Assembly (NCBI RefSeq): GCF_018143015.1
Contig: NC_054741.1
Coordinates: forward strand, 59,208,197-59,272,196
Length of the DNA stretch: 64,000 nucleotides
Direction of reading: 5' to 3'
DNA from: Lytechinus variegatus
Lineage: Eukaryota > Echinodermata > Echinoidea > Temnopleuroida > Toxopneustidae
Position numbers and translations under genes: made by a program. The notes under the pieces are model-generated. The model was not told where the DNA came from and searched no databases. It worked only from the letters and a program-made list of their open reading frames with translations. Positions 44,951-57,135 of this stretch are shown piece after piece. Numbering within the stretch: the first letter of the stretch is position 1; every line of letters starts with the position of its first letter.

Positions 44951-46777
44951 ATGGCTGAGGAATTAAAAGACACGATTGCTCAGAGTCTGGAGTGTCCCGT
45001 CTGTCTGACTACCTTCACTGATCCCAAGATCCTGTCATGTTGCCACACCTACTGCAAGGCCTGTCTGGAAAAGCTCTTGGAATCCCGTGGTGATGATCAG
45101 ATGATCCGATGCCCTGTCTGCAGAGCCGATACCCAGGTCCCAAATCAGGATGTCGGCCAACTACCGGCAAGCCTAGCTTTCAGGAATCTTATAGAGGACG
45201 TGAAAAATCACCATCAAATTTGCACGAATTGTGATTCCGAGGATAAGCCCAAAGCTGTTGTCTACTGCCAAGACTGTGGCAACTATCTATGTACTACTTG
45301 CCACAATATGCACTCTCAGTGGAAAAACTTTGTTGATCATGAGATCATAGCCATGAGTGAGATCTCATCAGGAAAGGTATCAATACGTAGATACCGGAAA
45401 TGCAGGAAGCATCCGAAAGAAGACGAAGAATGTTTCTGTTCTAATTGCAAGAGATTCACATGCTTCAGGTGTGCTGTTATGGAACATAAAGACCAAGGAC
45501 ACCGGGTCATCGAGTCAGCTGCTTATGAAAGTCATCACACGAAGACCATCGACGAGCTTAAATCCAAGGTGGAGAAGAAACAATCTTGCTTTCAGAATTA
45601 CATCGATCTCATCGATAAAGAGCAGAAGTGTGTGGATGATGCTATGAAGCATTGCACAGATGACATCGTCAAAGCATATGATGAAGCAGTTCAGCAGTTG
45701 ACAGAGAAGAGAGAAATCCTACTTGGTGAAGTCAAGGGAAAGACTGAAAAAGTAGAGGAAGCCCTGGGAGAAATGAAGAAATCAGCTCAGCAGCGCATCA
45801 ATCAGTTGACGACCATTGCTGAGATGGTAACCAATAGGAGAAATGCACCAGTAGACATGGATACTTTGGCTGTATATGACACTTTATGTGAAGACCTACA
45901 AGAGGCCTTAAATCAGGAAAATCCTGATTGCGAGCAGCCGAATAAAACATGCATGAAGGCGAAAAGTTCCAGTTTTGAGAGAAATATCGGAAAGGACGAG
46001 TTAGATCTTGGTAAAATTGTGAATGTAGCTGTAAAGAGCATTGCTTTGCCTACTAAAGATAGCATGAATGTCATGATAAACACACCAGACGGTAGGATGG
46101 CAGTAGGATGTAATGATGGTGGCGTGAACATCTTCTCTTTTGATGGTCGTCTCCAGCAGACAGTCCTCAAGGATGTTAAGATTCGTGCATTAGGTTTCCT
46201 CTCTGATGGTCGATGTGTTGTAACTGATAAATCAAACACTTTAGCACTGTACACACCAGAGTTCATGAAGTTGGATGTGATGTTTGAGACTCTGAATCAC
46301 GATGAAGGTGGGTTTTCTAACCTCACTGTTGATAGTGATGATCTGATCTATGTTAGCTACAGGAAACCCAAGAAGATCCTGGTGTTCTCATCAGCAGGTG
46401 GGAAGGCAATCAAGGAGATACCATGCCACGGATATGTACCTGACCAAGTCATTTCCTACAATGATTCACTAATCATTGGTACAGTTGATACTGTACGATT
46501 GATAGACAAAGAAGGTGATGTAAAACATACATTAACAAAACCAAATTATTTACATGCTGCAGTGTCTCAAAGCAATACAATCCTGGTAGCCAAGGTGAAG
46601 CACAATGAAGGTTTGGTGAGCATCGATGAGTACACTGACGAGCTGAAGTACGTTCGGAACCTCGTTAAAGAGTACAAGATTGAGAAGCCTACGAGAAATT
46701 GGTATTATCTCCAGCAGTACCGATCAGGAGAGATCGCCTTCTGCACTCCTGATAACCTCTATATCATGATCACATAA
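44951..46777 (+). CDS. TRIM protein 2: RING, two B-boxes, coiled coil, C-terminal beta-propeller-like domain
   Basis: A 608-residue paralogue of the protein at 31429. All RING (C15 to C57), B-box 1 (C91 to H130) and B-box 2 (C151 to H184) zinc ligands are kept, so both copies look intact. The coiled coil spans about 195-330 and the propeller-like region about 370-608. Differences from copy 1 are scattered through the N-terminal half and denser near residues 495-580 (for example VISYNDSLIIGTVDTVRL against ITSYTESLIIITGNIVRL), with a net loss of two residues. The expected role is a cytoplasmic E3 ubiquitin ligase. The acceptor 10 bp upstream and the candidate first exons near 39.3 and 41.2 kb suggest a spliced 5' UTR. 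Synonymous-looking changes and the conserved frame argue against a pseudogene. Confidence 0.93.
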   Translation: MAEELKDTIAQSLECPVCLTTFTDPKILSCCHTYCKACLEKLLESRGDDQMIRCPVCRADTQVPNQDVGQLPASLAFRNLIEDVKNHHQICTNCDSEDKPKAVVYCQDCGNYLCTTCHNMHSQWKNFVDHEIIAMSEISSGKVSIRRYRKCRKHPKEDEECFCSNCKRFTCFRCAVMEHKDQGHRVIESAAYESHHTKTIDELKSKVEKKQSCFQNYIDLIDKEQKCVDDAMKHCTDDIVKAYDEAVQQLTEKREILLGEVKGKTEKVEEALGEMKKSAQQRINQLTTIAEMVTNRRNAPVDMDTLAVYDTLCEDLQEALNQENPDCEQPNKTCMKAKSSSFERNIGKDELDLGKIVNVAVKSIALPTKDSMNVMINTPDGRMAVGCNDGGVNIFSFDGRLQQTVLKDVKIRALGFLSDGRCVVTDKSNTLALYTPEFMKLDVMFETLNHDEGGFSNLTVDSDDLIYVSYRKPKKILVFSSAGGKAIKEIPCHGYVPDQVISYNDSLIIGTVDTVRLIDKEGDVKHTLTKPNYLHAAVSQSNTILVAKVKHNEGLVSIDEYTDELKYVRNLVKEYKIEKPTRNWYYLQQYRSGEIAFCTPDNLYIMIT

Positions 46778-49700
46778 AAATCGTGGATGAAACCACAAGA
46801 AATACGTCGTATGATAACATTGTATACAGCGTTAAAAAATGACTTTCTAGATGACATAAATTTCTCCATAAAGTTCTTCAACTTTCCTAGAAAAAAATCC
46901 AAAAGTATCAGTAACCGGCACTTTCGCTCTGTCTTTATTTTACGATGCTGTCAATTAAGCTGATCAGAAGTGAATAGAATGTGGATATAAACTTTGACAT
47001 AATGGTTAAAAGTAGTCCAAGAAATTATTGAAAAACAATCTGTTTTCAGATGTCTCGGTATTTTCTTATCCAATCCCGATCAAATTGAATTTATCTGACT
47101 GATTTGTGGAAAATGTAATAAATCAAATGAATTAATAAAAAATATGATAACTAAATTCTAAATTGATAAAATTGTATTGCTACATGCATGCCAATATGTA
47201 AATTTCAAATGCAAAAACAAGTTTATGTAAAAGATTGAAGAACCCTTTAATGATCAACGGTGGCATTTTAGATATTCACCATGTACAGCATGGTTAAACA
47301 GGATTGCTTAAAATATTTAGGAAATATAACAATTAATGGATAATATACAATTCTGAATACAGATAACAGGGCCATGGGAATGACTTTTTAACAGGGGTGC
47401 TGAAGTAAATTTGAAAAACGAAAATAAAATAAACAATAATAAAAGGGTTTTCACTACAAAATGGAGATCCATCCCCAGCACCCCGCTTCCCAGGGCCTTG
47501 TGAATGAACGTAAAATTCTGGCGTAAAGTAATTAAAAGATGGTGCATTTCTGATATCTTTAGATAAATTGTTCCCTTTTTAGGACCTATAAAACGAATAT
47601 TATGTTGATATTAACGCGTCCTGCGTCTTAGCGAATGTACATTAAGAGGAGCGTGTATTGTATTGTATATAAATGCTGATTTGTATCAAACAACTGAGAA
47701 AAATGAACAGGCATCAGCCGATTGATACACTGATAAATAAAAAAATACATTGAGGAATGGGGATAATGGTTTGCTAGTTCGATCGCGAATGAGCACGATA
47801 TGTGATATGGATCGGCAACCGTAAAATTAATAATTATAATAAAAAAAGGATAGGACAGGGCCCAGGAAACGATTTTTGTCTCACCTGTGAAGCAGAGTGA
47901 GACTATAGGCGCCGCTTTTCCGACGGCGGCGGCGGTGGTGGCGTCAACACCAAATCTTAACCGAAGGTTAAGTTTTTGAAATGACAGCATAAAGTATATG
48001 GACCTTGTTCATGAAACTTGGCCATGAGGTTAATCATGGTCCATTAATTAATCAAGTATTACTGAACATCCTACCCGAGTTTCAGGCTACATGACTAAGG
48101 TCAAAGGTAATTTCGGGTCAATGAACTTTGACCATGTTGGGGAAATCAACATCTGTTCAAAATCTTAACCTGAGGTTAAGTTTTGGAAATGCCATCATAA
48201 CTTCAAAAATATATAAACCTAGTTCATGAAACTTAGACATAAAAGTAATCATGTATTACTGAACAACCAACCAACCAGAGTTCAGGTCACATGATCAAGG
48301 TCAAAGGTAATTTAGGGTCAACGAACTTTGGCCATGTTGGGGGGTATCTGTTGAATTACCATCATAACTTTGATATTTTTTTAATCTGATTCATGAAACT
48401 TGAACATAAGAGTAATCAAGTATCACTGAACATCCCATGCGAGTTTCAGGTCACATGGCCAAAGGTCATTTAAGGTCATTGAACTTTGGCCATTTTGGAG
48501 GTAATTACTAGATCGTTGTAATAACTTTCAAAGTTTATAGATATAGCTTATAAAATGTGGATATAAGGGTAATCAAGTATTACTGACAAGTCTTAGGACC
48601 CACGATCAACGTCAAATGTCATTTATTGTCAATGAATGTAGTATTGTATCATTATATGAATGGTGTTTGTTGTGAATGATTATTTGATAGTAGTGTTCAA
48701 AGTCAGCACTGCTGTTATATTGAATCGCGTGATGCAGGTCAGACTGCCAGAGGCACTCCACTTGTTTGACTGGGGGTGCTGATGTAAATTTGGCAAGCGA
48801 AAAAAAAGTTTCTTTACAAAATGTAGGTGATTACATTTCTCCATTTTGTCACACCTTCCAGAATTCCAGGGGCTGCTGCCTATGAAGAACAATACACGCA
48901 GCACCCCCAAGGAAAATATTGAGGGCGCTTCAGCACCCCCGCTTTCCGGGACCATGAGAGATAATCATTTGACGCCAATATTATGGAGCAGCAGTGACAC
49001 TTTTTCGAGCAAAATATTCACAACACATGTTTCTCTAAACATGTTCTAGGGGAGTTACATGATTGCCCCCCTCCCCTTCTCTTAGTCCTTCCTATATTTT
49101 GTATTTTGTTATCTAGTTTGTGTTACGCAGGCGTATCTTGCTCCAAGTCGTTTTCCAGGGGTTTTATGCTTAAATCATTCAGTTTGTATATATTTGTATT
49201 TTGTTAATTTCAGTTTTCTTTCGATTTGTACTTGTCAGAGAAAAGATGTACAATGAAAAAGAAGAAATTGTATCATGTATTCATTTACTTGTAGCAGTTA
49301 TACTCATATAAAAAACACAAATATATGATCTTGCACTTGCCTGCATATAGTTACATAAGTGGACTATGCATTCTCCACACTTAAAATAGTTTGTACATTA
49401 TGTAAGACAATAGAATTTTATCAAAATCAGAAATGAAATAACAAAGTTATGGCTTTTCAAAATTTTCATTATGCATTTTATCCCTATATTTGCGAAACAG
49501 TGCATGGATATGGATTGAGTGAGCTGACAATCACCTTATACTTTTTTTGTATTTTATTATGAAAAATTGTAATATTCATTTTAGTTTCTGTCTGTATAAT
49601 ATTTAACATAAGATTGATTACTGATCAAATGTGATGTGCAAGAAACACATTGTTTATATAATGTTTATTTTCTTGTTTGTAGTCGGTTTGTTTTGGTAGA

Positions 49701-51721
49701 AGAAAAGGTGTACAATGAAAAAGAAGGAAATAGATCATGTGTTCAATTGACTTGAAACATCATATTCTCATATTAAAGCAAATACTTAATCTTGTAGAGT
49801 TATTAGACATGCCTTTTAAGGACTATATATGAGTTCTCCATGCAGACTGAAAAATATATGATCTGAAGTAAAAGAGTACACCTATCTATGTTAAATAGGA
49901 TTTCCTCAAAAACCCGAAATGAAATGAAAAACAGTTGGTGAAACAGTTATGAACGTCATCATTAATATGAATATAAAGTGAGCTGACAATGCCACCCTAC
50001 CTTTTTTATTATGAAAATTTACAAGATTATTATTTTTGTTTCTGCTCGTAGAAATAACAAAAACGAATGATTAATGATCAAATGTGATGTATAAGAACCA
50101 TATTGGTGATTGAGGTAACTTGTTTTGGGAGATAAGACATAGTTTATACTCTAATAAGCAATGAAATAATTAACAATTCATGTTTAAAAAAAGAAAGTGA
50201 AAAAATCAGATTACTTGCTGCATCATGACTTGACACACATAAATAATAGAGATGAAATTTCAAATTCTGTCAACTTCCTTATTTTTCATCAGGTTTTAAA
50301 GTAAATGTTCAGTGACTTGCTTGCTCAATTGAGTCCATTCAATTCATGTTATCATCGGTCTGGGCCTTAAAATAGTTGGAAGATGAAGGATTCATTGAAC
50401 TTTGATTTATTATTTTCACATATGTCCTTGCATATACATGTACATGAACATTGTAGAATCTTGACTTGTGTGAAAGACCAAATTAATTCATCATCTTTAG
50501 TAGATAACTCTCTCTTGTCTCTGCTTTCATACATATGGCTGTTTTTTGCCAAATCACATTACTTGAATATAATCAACAATAAACCTTATACTAACATGAA
50601 AAGAGAATGCAAAATATAAATGTATATAATTGTTATTGAACTCTCAAAATTGAAAATTTGTTTGCCATGTTGTTTACGATGCTACATTTATTTAGTGAAA
50701 ACAATACTGCATAGGTGAATGAATTCTTTTGCTGCTTTATATGTAACTAAAAACGAGTGTTTTAGAGTACTGCATTTATCTTTAAAATGTTTTTATCACT
50801 TTCTGGAAATTAATCTGTAAAGAAAATTTTCTTTAAAAAAATTAAAGTTAGTTATGCACCTGAAAATTTGATTACTCAAAATAAATTTAGATATGCATTT
50901 GTGACATTAAATCATTTACTTAACATTCCTAGTTATCAATTATTCCTACTAGTTGTCTTTCCTCTGCCCTCTCTCTCTCTCTTTCACTTTGTCCCTTTTC
51001 CCTCTCCCATCTTTTAATAAAATCTAGATATACCTTGCACACTACATGTGTACATGTTATCTGCGTAGTCAGAAACACAAGTCTAATTCTTTAAAGATAC
51101 ATAATAAAGGTCGCGATAAGTATTGTACGAGAATTTCGCTTTCGTCGTTTGTTAGTTTAACTATAAGGGTGACAGAGAGAGAGAGAGAGAAATAAAAGGG
51201 GGTGGGGGTATATAGAGAGCAAGAGGTTGGGACATGATAGAGAGAGAGGGAGGGGGATAGAGAGAGAAAAAAAAGAAAAACAAACAAACATGAGGGTTTC
51301 CTCTTTGGAAAGAAATTAACTACAAAGAACTGTTAGGCATTGATCAAACAATTTCACAATCAAATATAATCAATATCGAGAAGTTTTCAATCACTGAAAG
51401 TGATATAAACTATAAATCAAAATACAACAGAATTCTCATTAAAAACATACTGTTTATCAAATATATTTCATTTGCCCCCCCCCCCCAAAAAAAAAGTCAA
51501 AAATATGTACAAGAATTGCAGTATAGAATAAACCCAAAGGACTAGATTTTACATTTGAAAAGTCTTGAATATTACTTTCAAGTTGTATTGGACAACGACA
51601 AATTTCCAATTCAATCAAGATTTGAGATTACTAGGATGAAAATACTTTCCAAAGACACCATGTTTCTGGATGATGATGTAAGTGAATGTAAAATTAATAT
51701 TCAATTATTAAGATACTCTTC
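46778..51721. repeat. 3' half of TRIM duplication unit 2 (non-coding)
   Basis: Homologous to 33262-37676, with an extra 886 bp at 47879-48764 and without the MITE of unit 1. Candidate polyadenylation signals AATAAA lie at 47117-47122 and 47134-47139. No gene is recognised. The alignable part ends at AAGATACTCTT near 51721. Confidence 0.85.
47879..48764. mobile_element. Insertion of about 160-200-bp tandem units (TCTCACC...GACTATAGGCGCCGC repeat)
   Basis: This block is absent at the paralogous position near 34370. It starts with TCTCACCTGTGAAGCAGAGTGAGA, a small hairpin, then GC-rich GGCGCCGCTTTTCCGACGG. Four successive units each carry phrases such as TTCATGAAACTTGG, ACATAAGAGTAATCAAGTAT and GGTCAATGAACTTTGGCCAT; the last is decayed. 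Similar repeats are familiar from several marine invertebrate genomes. The mechanism of movement is unclear, since no TIR is seen. Confidence 0.7.
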
Positions 51722-52395
51722 ATGATAGGTTTGATTAGTACGTCTGGAGAGATATCATGAAAGAAAGAAAAATGGTTTCAACTGTACACGATCATGACAA
51801 TAAATATGAGAGTCTTATTCCTATATTGGAAATAAATACTGAATTGAATTGAATGGAATATATTATTCTTCTCAATATTATTCCATGACAGCTTCGATAA
51901 TATTCATTCCTTCCTACCTGCCATTTGAATGTAGATCACCATTCTGAATATATCAAATTAACTCCCAAGTCCCAAATAACTTCTCACCTGAAAAACCCAG
52001 TCCCTCTTTCCTTCGCCGAAAACAACTCTTTCTCGAGGAGAGCTTTTCTGAAGAACACTTGCCCTAGAGTCTTTGGGAGTACTAGACCCTGTCTTTGTGA
52101 ATGGGAGGAAAATCAGATCAGGAATCACCGATTGGTCTGCCTCCTGTACCAAAACTACACTCTGCAAGATATCTTCAAGGTTTTCATCACCAAAGATGAA
52201 TCCTCTACACTGGACACAAAGAGCAAGTTAAGAGGCATATGGTGGCTCACTGCAAAGCGGCAGACGGATGCAGGATCATGCAATCGAGTCTGGCCTAAGA
52301 TGTAAATATAACCTTCGGCAAATGCCAAGCGATCATTTTAGGATTTATGCTAGAATCAAGGATTATTATCATTATTATTATTATCATCATTATAT
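51722..52395. other. Unit-2-specific sequence with an unrecognised 126-codon frame
   Basis: An open frame at 51925-52305 (+) lies in a GC-richer patch. It includes CEWEENQIRNHRLVCLLYQNYTLQDIF and has no domain I recognise. It could be a decayed LINE piece or a chance frame. An ATT/ATC run (52364-52392) leads into the SINE. Confidence 0.35.
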
Positions 52396-52686
52396 GGAGC
52401 GTTGTGGCCCAGTGGATAAGTCTTCTGACTTTGAAACAGAGGGTCGTGGGTTCGAATCCCAGCCATGGCGTAATTTCCCTCAGCAAGAAATTTATCCACA
52501 TTGTGCTGCACTCGACCCAGGTGAGGTGAATGGGTACCCGGCAGGATTAATTCCTTGAATGCATGAGCGCTGAGAGGCAGCTCGAGCTAAAGCCGGGGTA
52601 ATAATAATAATAACAACGCGCCTCGGAATAGAATATTTCTAGATAGATGGCGCTATATAAATGCCTATTATTATTATTATTATTAT
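52396..52686 (+). mobile_element. tRNA-derived SINE
   Basis: The head resembles a tRNA: box A TGGCCCAGTGG at 52405-52415 and box B GGTTCGAATCC at 52449-52459, a polymerase III promoter pair. A conserved-looking body follows (CGACCCAGGTGAGGTGAATG, GGGTACCCGGCAGGATTAAT). The tail GGCGCTATATAAATGCC leads into (ATT)n, as in SINEs that borrow a CR1/L2-type LINE 3' end. It is about 290 bp and looks full length. Unit 1 lacks it. Confidence 0.85.
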
Positions 52687-52691
52687 AATTC

Positions 52692-52827
52692 ATAAATGGA
52701 TGAAAATCCCTCCAGTTCAAAGATGAGTTATCCTCTGGGAGAGGTGTTGTATGATCGTTTAAATAGATCATACACCTCTCCCAGAGGATAACTCATCTTT
52801 GAACTAGAGGGATTTTCATCCATTTAT
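52692..52827. repeat. 136-bp near-perfect palindrome
   Basis: Two 63-64-bp arms (from ATAAATGGATGAAAATCCCT) pair with about two mismatches around the 9-bp loop GTTTAAATA at about 52757-52765. It directly follows the SINE tail and is flanked on both sides by (ATT/ATA)n. It may be a foldback MITE or a replication-slippage inversion. Confidence 0.85.
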
Positions 52828-53787
52828 AAATACAATGATGATAATAATAATAATGATAATATTAAGAGACACCTTTATAAAGCTGTCTCTCGTTATCTTC
52901 CTATGCAAAATATATAAACAAAAATTTAGTTTTGAAAACTATCGGAGTGCTTCCATCTGGTTGGAGGGAGGGGGGGGGGGGGGGCATTTTATCGTATGAT
53001 CCTCCTCAGCGCTGCAGAAAGGCCTACGTGCGAAGCTATCTGCTAGTGCTACATTGCTATATGCTATACCCCAAACAGACTGAACCAGAGCTCTTATCTT
53101 GCAGAATATTGACAACTTAGTAACAATTAAAAGACATAGCTGATATCTGTACAGAGATTCATCTGATTGGTAGAATTCAATTCGAACAAATTTTTCTCTT
53201 TTCACAATCAATTAGGTTTTTTTACCTGTGAGCCTTCGCCTACTCGTTTCAGTCATCGAATTGTTAACTAATTGTGTATTGTATTTCTGTGGTTTCAGTA
53301 GGCTTCTTCACACTAACGCTGACTCGACGTAGATGGGGCAGTATCGGTTGCGCGAAAGTCCCGTGAGGGGCACACACCATAGACTCATGTTTTAATGAGA
53401 TTTGAAAAAATCGCCCAAAATAAGTCTTAATAATGACAACATTCATCCAAGCCATTATCATTTGGTAGTTCATCTAATCTCCTTCCAATGCTAAAAATAT
53501 GAAAAGGGATTTTTTTTTAGCATTTTCTCGCGCTATAGAGGGCTCAAACGCAGACTACGTGCAAAATTGATTGCAGTCACAGTGCTAACAGTGTTTCTTG
53601 GGCAACTAATTAAGGTCCCATAAAATCCAGCATTGACAAATTACTGCTCTCCAATGGGACTGAACAGATCCAGTAGTAATCCCTCTCTATGGCCATAAGA
53701 AAATATTGTTCAGATATGTACCATTGATTTTATATGAATATTTTTCTAACCATTACGTCATTTCGGGTCTAAAGGGGATTCCCGAAA
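52828..53787. other. End of TRIM unit 2 homology and following non-coding DNA
   Basis: About 52880-53070 matches 38215-38430 (shared CTCTCGTTATCTTCCTATGC, GGTTGGAGG then a G run, and AAAGGCCTACGTG). The remainder is unremarkable. Confidence 0.55.
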
Positions 53788-54142
53788 TTGCCGGATCCCA
53801 TTAGTGGTGTGCGTCCTGAGAATGATGTGCCTGGTTCTCCTGGATGTGAATGGCCCCTGCAATCCATCTTGTGTATTTATTGTCATCTCTGTGGAAGCCA
53901 AAAATTAAGGGAAGGGGGTCCACCTGAAATTTCGGGATGGACACATGTAAAAAATTGGACAAGCAAAAAAAAAAAGGTCATCAACAAAACTTTTAGGGGG
54001 GTGACCACAAAAATGTTAGGGGGACCATCTGAATTTAGAGGACGACGCAGGAAACAAAATCGACAAGCAGACAAAAAAGGCTATCAACAGAAATCTGAGG
54101 TGGGGGCAGGCCCCCTTCGTCCCCCGCTTCCGCCGTCTATGG
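53788..54142. repeat. Decayed relative of the GGCGGCGGAAGC MITE
   Basis: The right end CGCTTCCGCCGTCTATG at about 54126-54142 is the complement of the CATAGGCGGCGGAAGCG terminus at 4677. Inside, three modules repeat GACAAGCA(A/G)A followed by an A run, GGTCATCAACA and TTAGGGGG. The left end near 53888 (GTGGAAGCC) is diverged and no target duplication was found. Confidence 0.55.
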
Positions 54143-55190
54143 TATGCTCTTATTCCAATAAGTGGTTCCTTTGGGCTACATGGTCACTGGTAATATATCA
54201 GCCGACTTAGAAAAGGTTGACTCAGCCTCCTTCTCTCTTAAACTTACAAGCCCACTACACTGTTGTGATGTATCTCTTTCTGCAACAAACACTTTATAAA
54301 AACACTGGTTTCAGAAAGCAAAGGTGTCTGATCCTATTGAAGAGAAGTGACAGATCACGATGCCTTCAAAGATCTTTTCCAGCATTTCAGACTAGTTCAT
54401 CACTCATGAACAGTAATGTAGTCTTATCTGGAAGATGTTGGAATGTTTTTACAATCTCTTGGATTTACCAAGAAATTGACACCAAGTCTTCTTCAATCTT
54501 TGATGCATTTCAAAGGTCTAATTCAACAATCCAGGCTAGTTCATCAATCATGAAAGGTGATAAAGTCATTCAGGAAGATGATAGAATGTCCTAACAGTCC
54601 CGTGCAATAACAAATCAAGCAATGTCAAGACTTCATTAACATTCTGATGGTGTTCTATATTATTGAATCCTGAGTGCATTGCAGCAATATTTACTTGTGA
54701 TAGTCTTACATTCGAACAGTTCATTAGAAATCGTTTCGCTCCCATTGGAAGAAAATGTTTCTGAAATGACTATGGAGGTAAAATACAACTTTCTGGCTTT
54801 AGCATTGATACTTTCTGGTTTTAATAGAAACGTGACTTCATATAACAACGTGATGATAACAATGAAGAGATGTGCTAAAATGCCAAAAAGAAATAGAGCG
54901 AACTTAGAAGAATGTCTAAATCATTAATCACACACAGGCCTCTGAGTCAAAAAGTGATATTATTACTACTTGCCAGTGATTTCTCGAACGATTATGTTGG
55001 TTAATAAGGACATTCTTGTCACATATACACGCGCAACGTTCTTGAAAAATGAAATTATACGGTGATTGGGCTCTCACTCGCGTCATTCGCGCATATAAAT
55101 TTCTATAAATAAATGTCTATGAAAGGATATTGCTTGATAAATTTGACCGATGTTTTTAGTCAATAAAAGCGTAATTTAGAATTTAATTGA
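54143..55190. other. Non-coding DNA with a weak 155-bp repeat
   Basis: Frames at 54217-54594 and 54679-54927 have no known domains. Within 54360-54570 a phrase like TAGTTCATCAMTCATGAA recurs at a spacing of about 155 bp, suggesting an old tandem duplication. Confidence 0.4.
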
Positions 55191-55343
55191 TCTGGGGCCC
55201 GTTGCAGAAAGAGTTACAATCAATCGCAACTCTCAAAATCAGGCGCAACTTGATTTTCAACCAATCAACTGTGCGCATTTGGGACTTGCGATTGATTTTT
55301 TGACTTGCGTTTAAACGCAACTCTTTCTGCAACGGGCCCCAGA
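55191..55343. mobile_element. Short MITE with TCTGGGGCCCGTTGCAGAAA ends
   Basis: Terminal inverted repeats of about 27 bp (TCTGGGGCCCGTTGCAGAAA and on) enclose 153 bp, with inner GATTGATT/AATCAATCGCAA repeats. The target duplication is not clear (TTGA on both sides, with an offset). Confidence 0.75.
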
Positions 55344-56055
55344 CTTGAAAACGCAGTGCATGGCGTATAAAATAAAAGTAATAAAAAGTTGCGAGCGAGC
55401 AATGATTTCGACATTTTTATTAGAAAAATCCAAGTTTGTGATAGATTTTTACATAATATTAAAAAATACTATCACATTTCACCTTTATCTCTTTCCTTAT
55501 CCCTTTTTTCTTAGGTCGTGAAAAATGGGGGGGGGGGGGGGTTAAGAGCCCTGCATCTGTAAGCCAGTGCGAAAACCTGCATTAATACTGAAGCATTCGA
55601 TCGCTCGCATTGAAAGTACTAAGTCATGATTAGCTTTCAATTCATTCACAGTAAATTCCAACTATAAGGTTTACTTCCCAAAAAATTTGTATTAAAATGC
55701 TTTAAAATGGTGACTTTATACTCCATTTTAGTCCCTACCTTTGCTGAGGATCTCACACTGTCACTAAATTGTGCCCCTTCGAGATTTGCCCCCCCCCCCC
55801 TAAAAATAAAGAAACCGTTCATCCATCCTTGTTTAGTTTTCTAATTCTATTTGGCTTATTACATCACCACTGCCTCTCCCTTGCGCATGTTTAATCCTGG
55901 ATCCATCCCAGGGGAACGTTTCATACCGATGTTTTTATCCTACAGTGCTTTTTATTGTCAGCCAATCAAAATCGTGGAAAGTTGTTAGATCTGACAAGTT
56001 GTCAGATGTGACAGCTTGTCTGACATGAAATGGTGATGAAATGCTAGCATACGAT
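55344..56055. other. Non-coding flank, homologous to 38.6 kb at its right end
   Basis: A G run lies at 55528-55541 and a C run near 55790. From about 55950 the sequence matches 38660-38720 up to ATACGAT, where the next element is inserted. Confidence 0.5.
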
Positions 56056-56431
56056 CAGGGCCGTAGCCAGAAGCATTTTGTGGGGGGGGGGGGGTGTACC
56101 AGCTAAATTTGTCAACTAAATTTGGTGTGACAGCGCCAACGTGAGCACAGGGGGAGTCTGATGGGGGATGTGCCCCCTTACAATAATCACATGTAAAAAG
56201 ATTTTGAATTTTTAGAATTGAATTAGTGGCATTTGGTGAATACTTTAAGGCAAATTATACAAAGATATACAAAGATATTTGCACTGTAAAAATAAATATT
56301 TTGGATCAAAATAGAAAGGCTATTGTGCCGTAGTTGCTAACTTGCATTATAAGGATTTACCCTGATGTGGCATACCGTGGGTCACGGAATAGGGGGGGGG
56401 GGGCACTGGTAAAATTTTTGAGTCACTCGGT

Positions 56432-57135
56432 GAGCGCGCAAAGCGTGCTCAATTGCCACGTATAGGCTTATTGACCTTATAAAGACATCTTAATGAAACG
56501 GATATGTAATGTACCTCACTGAGCAAATGATGCGAGCGCGAAGCGCGAGTTGAAAATTTTTGATAATCAGACCTAAAAAGGGACATAATAGCAATTCTTA
56601 AAAAATAAAAATACTTATCTGTCTCGCTAAACAAACAATGCGAGCGTGAAGTGCGAGATGAAATTTTTGTATTTATTTACCCCAAACAAAGAAAGTTTAC
56701 GGACTATTTTTAGGAATCAAATAAAAGGATACTCATCTCATCTCATCTCATCTTGCTGATTTTGTTAGAAAACATAAAACAATTTTTGTAGTCATTGTAA
56801 TCATGATTAAAATACGTATCTGACTAACCAAATATTGCGATCGCGAAGTGCGAGCTGAAAATTTAGGAAATTCAGACCTGAAGAGAAGCATTTTAAAGAC
56901 TATTTTTTTTAGAATCCATTGAGAGTATACATATCTCACCACAGTCATCTAATGAATGCGAGTGCTAAGCGATTGCTGATTTTGTTAGAATCACATCCAA
57001 ACACATGAAGAGTTTTTGTAGTCATAGTCACAGTATCCAAATAGTATCCAAGTCCTTTGGAAGTGCATAGAGACATTATTCATAATTGTGATATGCGCTA
57101 TACAATACGCATCTCACTAGCGCAAAGTGCGAGCT
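56432..57135. repeat. GC-core array inside the CAGGGCCGTAGC element
   Basis: Cores like GCGAGCGCGAAGCGCGAGT occur near 56432, 56531, 56640, 56836, 56958 and 57118, spaced about 100-200 bp apart, with spacers related to those at 44 and 62 kb (AGACCTRAAAAGRGGCATTT). Confidence 0.8.

Noticed and set aside
51925-52305. A 126-codon host gene
   Set aside because: No recognisable domain, no counterpart in the paralogous unit, and repeat-rich surroundings; kept as an unassigned stretch.
52396-52470. A functional tRNA gene
   Set aside because: Box A and box B are present, but the sequence does not fold into a full cloverleaf that I can see and continues into a SINE body and tail.
54217-54594. A 125-codon frame as a gene
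   Set aside because: Weak tandem repetition and no domain; composition is like the flanking non-coding DNA.
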